Shown in pieces: positions 8,869 to 16,240 of a stretch of DNA of 64,000 nt. Numbering within the stretch: the first letter of the stretch is position 1; every line of letters begins with the position of its first letter. The notes beneath the pieces are model-generated. The model did no database searches and was not told the origin of the DNA. It saw nothing but the letters and a program-made list of their open reading frames with translations. A program made the translations under genes and the position numbers. This DNA is from Pseudarthrobacter oxydans. GTDB lineage: Bacteria > Actinomycetota > Actinomycetes > Actinomycetales > Micrococcaceae. The stretch spans positions 3,844,001 to 3,908,000 of the forward strand of contig NZ_CP139438.1 of NCBI RefSeq assembly GCF_034258515.1, given 5' to 3'.

Positions 8869-10101
8869 TCAGGCGAGTTTGGTTACCTGGTAGGTGTGGC
8901 CGGCCGCGCGGAGTCGCTGTATGAGCACGTTGCCGAGTGCGGTGGCCGGTGTCAGCGACCCTTTAGCGGTTGGCAGCCGGTCACCGTCGAGGGCAAGAGC
9001 GAGTGCAGTCTCCCCTGCCATCACGGCGGTGGCGGCATAGCCGGGATCACCGGGGCCAGCAGCAATCGCCTGGTAACGCTGGCCGTCCTCGGTGCGGGCG
9101 GTCACCTGGGAGTGGAACCAGCCCGCGCGCTGCGTGCTGATGCTCGGACCCGTACCCGGTGCCGGAAGAAAGCGGTCGAGGACCTTCCGGGTGGGCGGGA
9201 AGGCCATCGCGCCCGTGAATGCCCGAAGCCCGAGTGCCATTGCCCCGGCGAGGACCGCTCCTGCCGGTCCGGGGGCCACCCCCATCACCTCGCCGTACTG
9301 AAGGGAGCGGCCGTAGGCCCAACCCTGCAATGCGTTGCTGCGGCGCACTATCCGGGTGTTGACGGGGGCCATGATGAACGGCGCGGTCCAGGTGCCGTCA
9401 GCCGAACGGCGCGCAGGACCGGCGTCGGGTGGCTGTGGTGTTGTCGGCTCCCGGGTGCGGTCGGGGCTCAGAGCGTAGGGGTCCGCGGCTAGTGACCTCA
9501 GGGCGGTGCTCGATCGCACCGCGTCGAGCTGCCCGCGCATCGATTCGAGCGTGCCTCCGCTGAGGCCGCCCTTGGCCTTAGCAACGAGTTGGACCTCGGC
9601 TAAACCGCCAGCGCCATCGGCTTCTGCGGCCTGGTGAAGCAGCAGTACGGCGAGGTCGGACGGCACGGAGTCGTAGCCGCAGGAGTGCACGATCCGTGCC
9701 CCGGTCGTCCTGGCCAGAGCGTCGTAGCGATCGATCGCCTCCCGGATGAAGGACACCTCACCGGCGAGGTCGGCGTAGTGGGTACCGGCCCGGGCACAGG
9801 CCTCGACGACGGGCAGTCCGTGTTTTGCGTATGGACCGACGGTGGTGAAGAGCACGCGGGTGTTCGCAGCCAGGGCGGGGATTGAGTCTGCATCCCCCGA
9901 GTCGGCTTCGATGAGGGCCCACCCGTGCGCCGCGGCCGGCAACTGCGACCGAACCGCCTCGAGCCGGGACGAGGACCGGCCCGCGAGTCCGACTCGCATA
10001 CCGGCCGGTGCATGCTCGGCGAGGTAGGCGGCGATCAGTCTGCCAACGAAACCCGTCGCCCCGTAGAGAACGAGGTCATGTTCCCGAGATGAGGTGTCCA
10101 T
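8869..10101 (-). CDS. saccharopine dehydrogenase-like NAD(P)-binding reductase (trans-acting enoyl reductase family)
   Basis: 410 residues. The N-terminus has a Rossmann start (DLVLYGATGFVGRLIAAYLAEH), followed by GLAGRSSSRLEAV, the TTVGPYAKHGLPVVEAC motif and GTHYADLAGEVSF, all typical of the saccharopine dehydrogenase NADP-binding family. The HSCGYDSVPSDL segment is diagnostic for the subgroup that includes mycobacterial trans-acting enoyl reductases (Rv2953-like). The substrate here is unknown; the group reduces lipid or polyketide double bonds in mycobacteria. Single gene. The ATG at 10101 has AAAGG about nine bases upstream. No obvious regulatory site was seen. Confidence 0.82.
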   Translation of the reverse strand: MDTSSREHDLVLYGATGFVGRLIAAYLAEHAPAGMRVGLAGRSSSRLEAVRSQLPAAAHGWALIEADSGDADSIPALAANTRVLFTTVGPYAKHGLPVVEACARAGTHYADLAGEVSFIREAIDRYDALARTTGARIVHSCGYDSVPSDLAVLLLHQAAEADGAGGLAEVQLVAKAKGGLSGGTLESMRGQLDAVRSSTALRSLAADPYALSPDRTREPTTPQPPDAGPARRSADGTWTAPFIMAPVNTRIVRRSNALQGWAYGRSLQYGEVMGVAPGPAGAVLAGAMALGLRAFTGAMAFPPTRKVLDRFLPAPGTGPSISTQRAGWFHSQVTARTEDGQRYQAIAAGPGDPGYAATAVMAGETALALALDGDRLPTAKGSLTPATALGNVLIQRLRAAGHTYQVTKLA

Positions 10102-10375
10102 AACTGCAGCCTTTCACAGCGGCAACTCCAAGCTGACACACGGCTCCTTGCCTTGGTCCGCAGAATGAGGTCCCCACCAGTTCCGACCCCGTGATCAGTC
10201 AGCACGGGTTTGCCCCGCCGCGGCAGATTGAGGGAATACCATTCTTGGCTCTTGAGTAGGACTCCCAATAGACAAAAGAATCACGCATCTAACGCAGGAA
10301 GTAGTGGCAGGACCAGCCCCCGTCAGAGCGACTAGGTTGCCGCCACCGTGAAGAGCCTTCGTTGATGGATGTGCT

Positions 10376-11335
10376 TCAGGCACCTGCGTATTGAGCAGGG
10401 ACGTTGGCTTCAACTGCAGCGTTTAGTTCCTGAAGGGTCGGTGGGTTCGCTCCCGGGCGCTGCACGGTGATGGCCGCGGCTGCAGCTGCGGTGTGTCCAA
10501 GCTGCTCCAGGACAGCCGGGGCGAAGCCTTCGGTTCCTCGGGTGAGGAAGCCCAAGATCAGTGCTGACATGTAGGAGTCCCCAGCGCCGATGGTGTCTGC
10601 AACTGTCGTCTTCACGGCAGGGATGCTGATGTTAGAGTCGGCGGAGGTGAATTGTGAGCCTTCGGCGCCCTTGGTAATGACGGTCAACCGGGCGCCCAGT
10701 CCGAGGATATGTGCTGCGGTTTCGTCCAAGCTTTTCCGGGGGTAAAGCCACTGCGCGTCCTCATCGCTGAGTTTGACCACGTCCGTGAGGGCCACGAGGT
10801 CTTCGAAAATGGCTTTCGCTTCCGTGTGGCTGCCGAGCAGGGCCGGCCGGATGTTGGGGTCGTAGGTGATCATGCAGTGTCGGTGGGCCTGTTCGATCAG
10901 GGCTTTTACGGCGCTGGCACCAGGGCTAAGGAACGTGGCGATGGATCCCGTGTGCAGGATTTTCGGGAAGTACGCGGGCGGCGTGGGCCCAAGATCCCAT
11001 GAGATGTCGAACTCATACGTGGCGGAGCCGTCCGGTGCGAGGGTTGCTGTTGCCGACGGTGTCCGGGTGAGGAACTTGGAACCGGGCAGAAGTGTGACGC
11101 CTGCGCTGTGGAGATGGTTTTCGATCGCGGTTCCGCGGGCATCAGGGGCGATGGCCGTGAGCAGACCTGTGGTGACGCCGAGGCGGCCGAGTCCGTAGGC
11201 AACGTTGGCCGGCGAGCCGCCCGGGTGTTCCACCTGGCCGTGGGAGGTGGTGACCACGTCGGTCAGCGCTTCGCCTACGACAGTGACGTCAAGCGTCCGG
11301 TGAGCGTCTTGCCGGGCTGTTGTGAGGTAATCCAT
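10376..11335 (-). CDS. PfkB-family carbohydrate kinase (probable fructokinase)
   Basis: 319 residues. PfkB signature 1 is GGSPANVAYGLGRLG near residues 39-53, and signature 2 is DTIGAGDSYMSALILGFL with the catalytic base Asp in GAGDS. Substrate-contact acidic residues (YDPNIRP, KLSDEDAQWLYP) are also present. It phosphorylates a sugar, probably fructose, given that it ends the operon for a fructose-type ABC importer and lies within a fructan regulon. It is last in the operon SBP-permease-ATPase-kinase, 105 bp behind the ATPase gene with a very long hairpin in the gap. Ribokinase or another ketohexokinase specificity cannot be excluded. Confidence 0.88.
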   Translation of the reverse strand: MDYLTTARQDAHRTLDVTVVGEALTDVVTTSHGQVEHPGGSPANVAYGLGRLGVTTGLLTAIAPDARGTAIENHLHSAGVTLLPGSKFLTRTPSATATLAPDGSATYEFDISWDLGPTPPAYFPKILHTGSIATFLSPGASAVKALIEQAHRHCMITYDPNIRPALLGSHTEAKAIFEDLVALTDVVKLSDEDAQWLYPRKSLDETAAHILGLGARLTVITKGAEGSQFTSADSNISIPAVKTTVADTIGAGDSYMSALILGFLTRGTEGFAPAVLEQLGHTAAAAAAITVQRPGANPPTLQELNAAVEANVPAQYAGA

Positions 11336-11379
11336 GGTCTGTCTCTCGTGAGGAGCTAATCGTGTGGGGGCTGTTCAAG

Positions 11380-11425
11380 CGACGTCAGTCCGCGGACCGG
11401 GAACCCGGTGCGCGGACTGACGTCG
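11380..11425. repeat. 46-bp near-perfect palindrome between ATPase and kinase genes
   Basis: Outer arms CGACGTCAGTCCGCG (11380-11394) and CGCGGACTGACGTCG (11411-11425) are perfectly complementary. One G:G mismatch and inner arms ACCGGG/CCCGGT around an AA centre extend the stem to 21 pairs. It has no T-tract, so it is not a simple intrinsic terminator. Its intra-operon position suggests an mRNA-processing, stabilising or attenuating element that sets kinase level relative to the importer. Confidence 0.75.
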
Positions 11426-11439
11426 GGGCAAGCAATTGT

Positions 11440-12234
11440 TCAGGCGGTGGCTGCACCGGTCATGATCGCAACCGCATCGGTCATGTTGTGGGATTGTGGT
11501 GTGATGGTGGCCGCGCATTTGCCGAGGCGCTGGATGTGGATTCGGTCCGCCACGTCGAACACGTGGGGCATGTTGTGGCTGATCAGGATGACCGGCAGGC
11601 CGCGGTCCCGGAGGTCGCGGACAAGCTGTAGGACCTGGTTGGATTCGCGTACGCCCAGGGCCGCCGTGGGCTCGTCCAGCACAACGACCTTTGAGCCGAA
11701 AGCAGCCGCACGGGCAACGGCGACAGCCTGGCGCTGGCCGCCGGAGAGGTTCTCCACCGGGACGGTCACGTCCTGGAGTGTGGAGATACCGAGCCGGGTG
11801 AGCTCGTCCTTGGCTTTGCGGCGCATGCCTTTGGTGTCCAGGACACGGAAGACACTGCCCAACAGGCCGGGGACCCGCTCTTCCCGCCCGAGGAACAGGT
11901 TTGAGGCCACGTCGAGTGCCGGCGACACCGCGAGGTTCTGGTACACCGTCTCGATGCCGTGGGCGCGGGCGTCCTGCGGCCGCTTGAAGTGCACTGGCTG
12001 TCCTGAGACGAAGAGTTCCCCGGAATCCGGGACTTCTGCTCCGGTGAGGCATTTGATCAGGGTTGATTTGCCTGCACCGTTGTCGCCGATGATCGCCAGG
12101 ACCTCGCCCGGGTACAGGTCGAGGCTGACGCCGTCAAGGCCGACGACCCGGCCGAAGGTCTTGACGAGGTTCCTGGCTTTCAGGATGGGCTCACGGGTGG
12201 CGGTGTGCGGGGCTGCTGGTTCTGTCATGGTCAT
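11440..12234 (-). CDS. sugar ABC transporter ATP-binding protein (FrcA-like)
   Basis: 264 residues with a single ATPase domain. Walker A IGDNGAGKST at residues 49-58, Q-loop VYQNL, signature NLSGGQRQAV, Walker B VVVLDEPTAAL and switch ISHNMPHV. It powers sugar import with the adjacent permease. Having one ATPase domain rather than two distinguishes it from RbsA and agrees with the FrcA (fructose) type; DNGAGKSTL and LTGAEVPDSGE are typical of that group. The start is the ATG at 12234, which overlaps the permease stop as ATGA; a 50-codon upstream extension lies inside the permease gene and is rejected. Part of the LacI-controlled fructose operon. Confidence 0.9.
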   Translation of the reverse strand: MTMTEPAAPHTATREPILKARNLVKTFGRVVGLDGVSLDLYPGEVLAIIGDNGAGKSTLIKCLTGAEVPDSGELFVSGQPVHFKRPQDARAHGIETVYQNLAVSPALDVASNLFLGREERVPGLLGSVFRVLDTKGMRRKAKDELTRLGISTLQDVTVPVENLSGGQRQAVAVARAAAFGSKVVVLDEPTAALGVRESNQVLQLVRDLRDRGLPVILISHNMPHVFDVADRIHIQRLGKCAATITPQSHNMTDAVAIMTGAATA

Positions 12235-13277
12235 GACTTGACCTTTCGGATCCACTGGTCGATGGACACAGCGAGGATGATCAGGACGCCGACGGCGAGG
12301 GTCTGGTACAGAACGTCCAGGCCGGCGAGGGAGAGTCCGTTGCGGAACACCCCGACGATCAGGGCGCCGAGGAGTGTTCCCCAAACGGAGCCGCGGCCGC
12401 CGAAGAGGCTGGTTCCGCCGATGACGACGGCGGTGATGGAGTCCAGGTTCAGGTCAACACCGGCGTTGGGGCTGGCGGCGTTGGTGCGGCCGATCTGGAT
12501 CCAGGCGCCGATGGCCAGGACTGCGCCGGCGGCGAGGTAGACGCTCATGAGGACTTTGTTCACCGCGATGCCGGCCAGGCGGGCGGCTTCCTTGTCATCG
12601 CCCACAGCGTAGACGTGCCGGCCCCAGGCGGTTTTGCCCAGGATGAAGGCGATGGCGATGTAGAGCAGGAGCATCACGACGACGCCTGTTGAGATACGCA
12701 CCGGCCCTACGGGGAAGGTGCTGCCGGTCCAGGTCAGCAGGTCCGGCATGGCCGAGCCGCGCACGGTCGCTCCGTTGGAGTAGAGCAATGTCAGGGCGAT
12801 GAAGATGTTCAGCGTGCCCAGGGTGACGATGAAGGGTGGGAGCCGGAACCTGGTGACCAGGAATCCGTTCAGGGCTCCGGCGGCGAGTCCCACGATGAGG
12901 CCTGCGAGCAGTGCTACAGGGCCGGGCAGTCCGTTGTTGACGGCGAGCTGGGCTACGACCATGGAGGAGAGGATCATGACGGCTCCGACGGACAGGTCGA
13001 TGCCGGCTGTGAGGATGATGAGTGTCTGGGCGATGGCAAGGGTGCCGACGACGGAGACCTGCTGGGTAATCAGCGAGAGGTTTTCGACCCGCAGGAACCT
13101 GTCATTGAGGAGGCCGAACACGACCACGGCGATGAGCAGGACCAAGGCGGGGCTGACGGCGGGGTAACGGTGGAGGATGTTTCGGATGCGGCTAAGCGGT
13201 GTCTGGCGGTCAAGGAATTCCTCCGCCAGGTCGGCATGCCCTGCGCTGGGGGGGCCGGCGGTCTGTTGCTGGGTCAC
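12231..13277 (-). CDS. sugar ABC transporter permease (FrcC/RbsC-like)
   Basis: 348 residues of the BPD_transp_2 family. After a roughly 38-residue cytoplasmic lead come about ten hydrophobic segments, with the conserved ITQQVSVVGTLAIAQTLIILTAGIDLSVGA region and the family's GRHVYAVGDDKEAARLAGI loop that contacts the ATPase. The motif INKVLM...GRTNAASPNAGVDLNLDSITAVVIGGTSLFGGRG is also canonical. It forms the fructose-type import channel. The GTG start at 13277 has AGGA six to seven bases upstream. It is second gene of the operon, 106 bp after the binding-protein gene with a terminator-like hairpin between them, and overlaps the ATPase gene by 4 bp. Confidence 0.9.
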   Translation of the reverse strand: MTQQQTAGPPSAGHADLAEEFLDRQTPLSRIRNILHRYPAVSPALVLLIAVVVFGLLNDRFLRVENLSLITQQVSVVGTLAIAQTLIILTAGIDLSVGAVMILSSMVVAQLAVNNGLPGPVALLAGLIVGLAAGALNGFLVTRFRLPPFIVTLGTLNIFIALTLLYSNGATVRGSAMPDLLTWTGSTFPVGPVRISTGVVVMLLLYIAIAFILGKTAWGRHVYAVGDDKEAARLAGIAVNKVLMSVYLAAGAVLAIGAWIQIGRTNAASPNAGVDLNLDSITAVVIGGTSLFGGRGSVWGTLLGALIVGVFRNGLSLAGLDVLYQTLAVGVLIILAVSIDQWIRKVKS

Positions 13278-13334
13278 GGTTGGTCCTGATCTTTGGTGAT
13301 AGTTGCTGGCGTGTAGCTAACGCGGGGGTTGTGC

Positions 13335-13368
13335 CCCGGGGAGGCCACAGCGGTGCGGCCTCCCCGGG
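13335..13368 (-). terminator. hairpin after the binding-protein gene (attenuator/partial terminator)
   Basis: Perfect 12-bp arms CCCGGGGAGGCC and GGCCTCCCCGGG around a 10-base loop, 15 bp past the binding-protein stop codon. No strong T-run follows. Placement immediately after the SBP gene is the usual arrangement that makes the binding protein more abundant than the permease and ATPase. Confidence 0.65.
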
Positions 13369-13383
13369 TGCATGGCCGGGGTT

Positions 13384-14502
13384 CTACTTACCCCAGCAGA
13401 TTCCGGAGGCTTCGGTGGTGGTGATGCTCTTGACGCCGTCGGCCGGCTTGTCGGTGACGAGTTCCACACCGGTGTTGTAGAAGTCCAGGCCCGGTGAGTT
13501 GGCCGGCTTTTCACCGGTCTTGGCCAGGTCCACAATTGCTTTGACACCGAGCTCGGCCATCTTGACCGGGTACTGCTGTGCCGTGGCGCCGATGACGCCG
13601 GACTTGACGTTGTTCACGCCAGCGCAGCCGCCGTCGATCGATACGACCAGCACGTCCTTTTCCTTGCCGGCTGACTTCAGGGCCTCAAAGGCGCCCGCAG
13701 CGGCGGGTTCGTTGATGGTGTAAATGACGTTGATGTCAGGATTGCTTGACAGGAGGGTTTCCATGGCCGTGCGGCCGCCGTCCTCGTTGCCCTGCGAGGC
13801 CTGGTTGCCGACGATTTCGTAGTCGCCGCCCTTGCCGCCGGTGTACTTTCCGGTTTTGGCCTCATCGCCGTTCTTCTTCTTATCCGCAGTGTCGATGCCC
13901 AGGCCCGTCAGGAAGCCCTGGTCGCGGTTGTAGTCAACCGAGACAATCTTGTCGTCGAAGAGGTCAACGAGCGCGATCGTGGCCTTCTTCCCGCCCAGCT
14001 GAGCGGCGGTCCACTTGCCGATCAGCTCGCCCGCGGCGAAGTTGTCGGTGGCGAACGTGATGTCGGCAGCGTCCGCAGGGTCCGGCGGGGTATCCAATGC
14101 GATGACGAAGAGGCCGGCGTCCTTCGCCTTCTTCAGCGCGTCGACCACCGAGGGGCCGTTGGGTGTGATCAGGATGCCCTTGTCGCCCTTGGAGATGGCG
14201 TTTTCGATGGCCTGGATCTGCGTATCCTCATCGCCGTCAGCCTTGCCCGCCGCGAGTTTGAGGTCTACACCGCCGGCCTCCGCGGCCTTCTTCGCACCCT
14301 CCTGCATCGAAACAAAGAACGGGTTTGTCGTGGTCTTGACGATCAGGGAGACGCCGACTTTTTCATCTGACGTCCCTTCGCCGGCACCTGGCGCGGTGGA
14401 ACTTCCTCCACAAGCCGAAAGGCTGAGCGTTCCCAAGGTAAGGGCCGCTCCTGCCGCAAAGATGCGGGTGGACGTTGCAAGGGGGGACTTGGAACTCAAC
14501 AT
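13384..14502 (-). CDS. sugar ABC transporter substrate-binding lipoprotein (FrcB-like)
   Basis: 372 residues. Lipoprotein signal with lipobox LSAC, cysteine at residue 31. The body is a Peripla_BP_4 sugar-binding fold (VGVSLIVKTTTNPFFVSMQEGAKKAA; GILITPNGPSVVDALKKA; ALDTPPDPADAADITFATDNFAAGELIGKW), most like the FrcB/RbsB fructose-ribose group. It captures sugar outside the membrane for the neighbouring permease and ATPase. The start is ATG 14502 with AGGAG six bases upstream; the upstream ORF extension carries the promoter and operator and is rejected. First gene of the operon, divergent from the LacI-family gene. Confidence 0.9.
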   Translation of the reverse strand: MLSSKSPLATSTRIFAAGAALTLGTLSLSACGGSSTAPGAGEGTSDEKVGVSLIVKTTTNPFFVSMQEGAKKAAEAGGVDLKLAAGKADGDEDTQIQAIENAISKGDKGILITPNGPSVVDALKKAKDAGLFVIALDTPPDPADAADITFATDNFAAGELIGKWTAAQLGGKKATIALVDLFDDKIVSVDYNRDQGFLTGLGIDTADKKKNGDEAKTGKYTGGKGGDYEIVGNQASQGNEDGGRTAMETLLSSNPDINVIYTINEPAAAGAFEALKSAGKEKDVLVVSIDGGCAGVNNVKSGVIGATAQQYPVKMAELGVKAIVDLAKTGEKPANSPGLDFYNTGVELVTDKPADGVKSITTTEASGICWGK

Positions 14503-14536
14503 TGAATCTCCTGGTGTTTGAGGCCTCCATGGCCTC

Positions 14537-14548
14537 GACAACGATGTC
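14537..14548. promoter_or_regulatory. LacI-type operator O1 in the divergent promoter region
   Basis: GACAACGATGTC, a 12-bp palindrome with 10 of 12 symmetric positions. It lies between the importer operon and the regulator gene, just downstream of the minus-strand -10 for the importer. The same site recurs at 14615-14626 and, as a perfect palindrome, at 16210-16221. Confidence 0.75.
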
Positions 14549-14554
14549 ATACCG

Positions 14555-14583
14555 AGGTAAGCAGGATCACACGTTAGAGTCAA
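14555..14583 (-). promoter_or_regulatory. promoter of the fructose importer operon
   Basis: On the minus strand, -35 TTGACT (14578-14583) and -10 TTACCT (14555-14560) are separated by 17 bp. Operator O1 begins 7 bp beyond the -10, where it would cover the transcription start and block initiation. Confidence 0.55.
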
Positions 14584-14612
14584 TAGGAAAAGAACGAGAA
14601 GGAGTTACTTTC

Positions 14613-15665
14613 TTGACAACGATGTCTGATCGTTACCAGCCACCTCTGTCCCCGACGCGGCCCACGATGCGTCACGTGGCGGCACTCGCGGGTGTGGGAA
14701 TCAAAACCGTTTCACGAGTGATCAACGACGAGGCTGGGGTATCCGAGGCCACCCGGCAAAAGGTGCTCGATGCCATCGCGCAGCTCAACTACCAGCTGGA
14801 TGTCACAGCCGGCAGCCTCCGCCGAGCGGGCAGAAGGACACTCTCGGTTGGCCTCCTGCTGCCCAGTGTCTCCAACCCGTTCAGTGGCGAGATACACCGG
14901 GCCATGGAGGATGCGCTTGGTGCCCGGGGAATAGCCGTATTCGCCGCCAGTCTCGACGATGACCCTCGGCGGGAGCAAGCCATCATCGCAGCTTTCCTGG
15001 GCAGGCGGGTCGACGGCCTTGTCCTGACACCGATCGCTAAAAACCAGGCATATATGATCCCTGAGCACTCCAGAAACCTGCCAATGGTCTTTATTGACCG
15101 CGAGCCGGCAGGGGTTGAGGCAGATGCTGTGGTCACTGACAACGCAGTGGGCGCGGCCAAAGCGGCCGCACATCTGCTGACGCACGGACACACCAAGTTG
15201 GCCTACCTGGGCGACCGCACAGACATTCAGACCGCGCGGGAGCGCCGGCGAGGCTTCCTTGAGGAGGTCGGCAGGGCAGGAATTCCAACCTCCGCACTAC
15301 CCGTCATCGATGATCTTCATGATGAGGAAGCAGCGAGGCATGCAGCCCTTGGACTGTTGAGTTCCGAGGATCCTCCGACGGCAATTTTCTCCAGCCAGAA
15401 CCTCGTCACCTTCGGAACGATGCGTGCGCTGAGGGAGCTTGGCGTACACAAGCGCGTTGCCCTTGTCGGTTTTGACGACTTCACGCTTGCCGACATGATG
15501 GACCCCGGGGTTACGGTCATCGCTCAACACCCTGACCGGATCGGCGTTATGTCGGCCGAACGACTTCTGGCCAGAATCGATGGCGACGATCAACCTCCGC
15601 GGACCTACATTGTCCCCTCCGAGCTCATCCAAAGGGGATCCGGCGAAATTCGCCCGCCGGCATAA
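14613..15665 (+). CDS. LacI-family transcriptional regulator of the fructose/fructan genes
   Basis: 350 residues. The N-terminal LacI HTH (TMRHVAALAGVGIKTVSRVINDEAGVSEATRQKVLDAI in outline, residues about 18-55) is followed by a hinge and a periplasmic-binding-like sensor domain (VGLLLPSVSNPFSGEI; VFIDREPAGVEADAVVTDN; YLGDRTDIQTARERRRGF; VGFDDFTLADMMDPG). Likely represses the importer-kinase operon, itself and the levanase gene, with fructose or a phosphorylated sugar as inducer (inferred from context and shared operators). The TTG start at 14613 is chosen because AAGGAG lies eight bases upstream; ATG 14622 would be 17 bases away. The first codons are themselves part of operator O2, an autoregulatory arrangement. 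Confidence 0.88.
   Translation: MTTMSDRYQPPLSPTRPTMRHVAALAGVGIKTVSRVINDEAGVSEATRQKVLDAIAQLNYQLDVTAGSLRRAGRRTLSVGLLLPSVSNPFSGEIHRAMEDALGARGIAVFAASLDDDPRREQAIIAAFLGRRVDGLVLTPIAKNQAYMIPEHSRNLPMVFIDREPAGVEADAVVTDNAVGAAKAAAHLLTHGHTKLAYLGDRTDIQTARERRRGFLEEVGRAGIPTSALPVIDDLHDEEAARHAALGLLSSEDPPTAIFSSQNLVTFGTMRALRELGVHKRVALVGFDDFTLADMMDPGVTVIAQHPDRIGVMSAERLLARIDGDDQPPRTYIVPSELIQRGSGEIRPPA
14615..14626. promoter_or_regulatory. LacI-type operator O2 overlapping the regulator's start codon
   Basis: GACAACGATGTC, identical to O1. It includes the G of the TTG start and the following codons of the LacI gene, so the bound repressor would block its own gene as a roadblock or loop with O1, centre-to-centre distance 78 bp. 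Confidence 0.7.
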
Positions 15666-15713
15666 CCCCTTCTGAAAAACTTCACCTCTGCAAAACCAAC
15701 CTGAAGAGAGATC

Positions 15714-16007
15714 ATGGCCAAAACCCTGTATGCCGAGTTCACCGTCAAAGCCGGCAGTGAGGCCCGCGTTGCCGAAATGATGGTCGAATTGACCCAGCAC
15801 GTCCGGAAGGAACCAGGCAACGAACTGTTTCTTCCGTACACCCGCGAAGAGAATCCCCGGGAATACTTCGTCTTCGAGGTCTACCGGGATGAAGCCGCGT
15901 TCCAGGAGCACATCAACGCCGACTACGGAGCCAGGTTCAACGAGGAACTGACCCGTCACATCGAAGGTGACGCGTCGGAGCTGACCTGGCTCAACCCGGT
16001 CGTATAG
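15714..16007 (+). CDS. putative quinol monooxygenase / ABM-domain protein (YgiN-like)
   Basis: 97-residue antibiotic-biosynthesis-monooxygenase (ABM) domain protein. The ferredoxin-like dimeric barrel is suggested by VKAGSEARVAEMMVELTQHVRKEPGN, the LPYTREENPREYFVFEVYRDEAAFQEHI core and the C-terminal strand. Members act on quinols or as small stress or degradation enzymes; the function here is unproven. GAAGAGAG is placed before ATG 15714. It follows the LacI gene by 48 bp on the same strand, likely co-transcribed, and is followed by a hairpin at 16077-16106. Relatives are often found next to LacI-controlled sugar genes (e.g. L-rhamnose mutarotase-like fold), so a sugar-linked role is an alternative. 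Confidence 0.8.
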   Translation: MAKTLYAEFTVKAGSEARVAEMMVELTQHVRKEPGNELFLPYTREENPREYFVFEVYRDEAAFQEHINADYGARFNEELTRHIEGDASELTWLNPVV

Positions 16008-16076
16008 CCCAGCTAGAACAGCGGCCATAGGGTAGGCACCACCTAGGGTTTCCTCAAAGCCGCCGATTCATACGCC

Positions 16077-16106
16077 TCAGCCCCCGTCCTGCGGACGCGG
16101 GGCTGA
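16077..16106 (+). terminator. hairpin after the ABM-domain gene
   Basis: Arms TCAGCCCCCGTCC and GGACGCGGGGCTGA pair over 13 positions with a single bulged G and a 3-base loop (TGC). No T-tract follows, so termination efficiency is uncertain. It separates the regulator/monooxygenase transcript from the levanase promoter. Confidence 0.5.
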
Positions 16107-16165
16107 TCGTCGTCCCATGCCCCGCGCCGCCATCAGACTCAAGAAAATCGGCCTCAAAATGACCG

Positions 16166-16195
16166 TTGACTTGTCCGATAGACATTCTTTACAGT
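16166..16195 (+). promoter_or_regulatory. promoter of the levanase gene
   Basis: -35 TTGACT (16166-16171), 18-bp spacer, -10 TACAGT (16190-16195). The -35 hexamer is identical to that of the importer operon, and here too the palindromic operator begins shortly downstream (16210). Confidence 0.55.
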
Positions 16196-16209
16196 CCAAC
16201 GCATTGGCT

Positions 16210-16221
16210 GACAACGTTGTC
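16210..16221. promoter_or_regulatory. LacI-type operator O3 upstream of levanase
   Basis: GACAACGTTGTC, a perfect 12-bp palindrome, the symmetric version of O1 and O2. It lies 15 bp beyond the -10 of the levanase promoter and 20 bp before the start codon, a classic repressor position. Confidence 0.75.
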
Positions 16222-16240
16222 TACTGGCTAGACACGCGCA

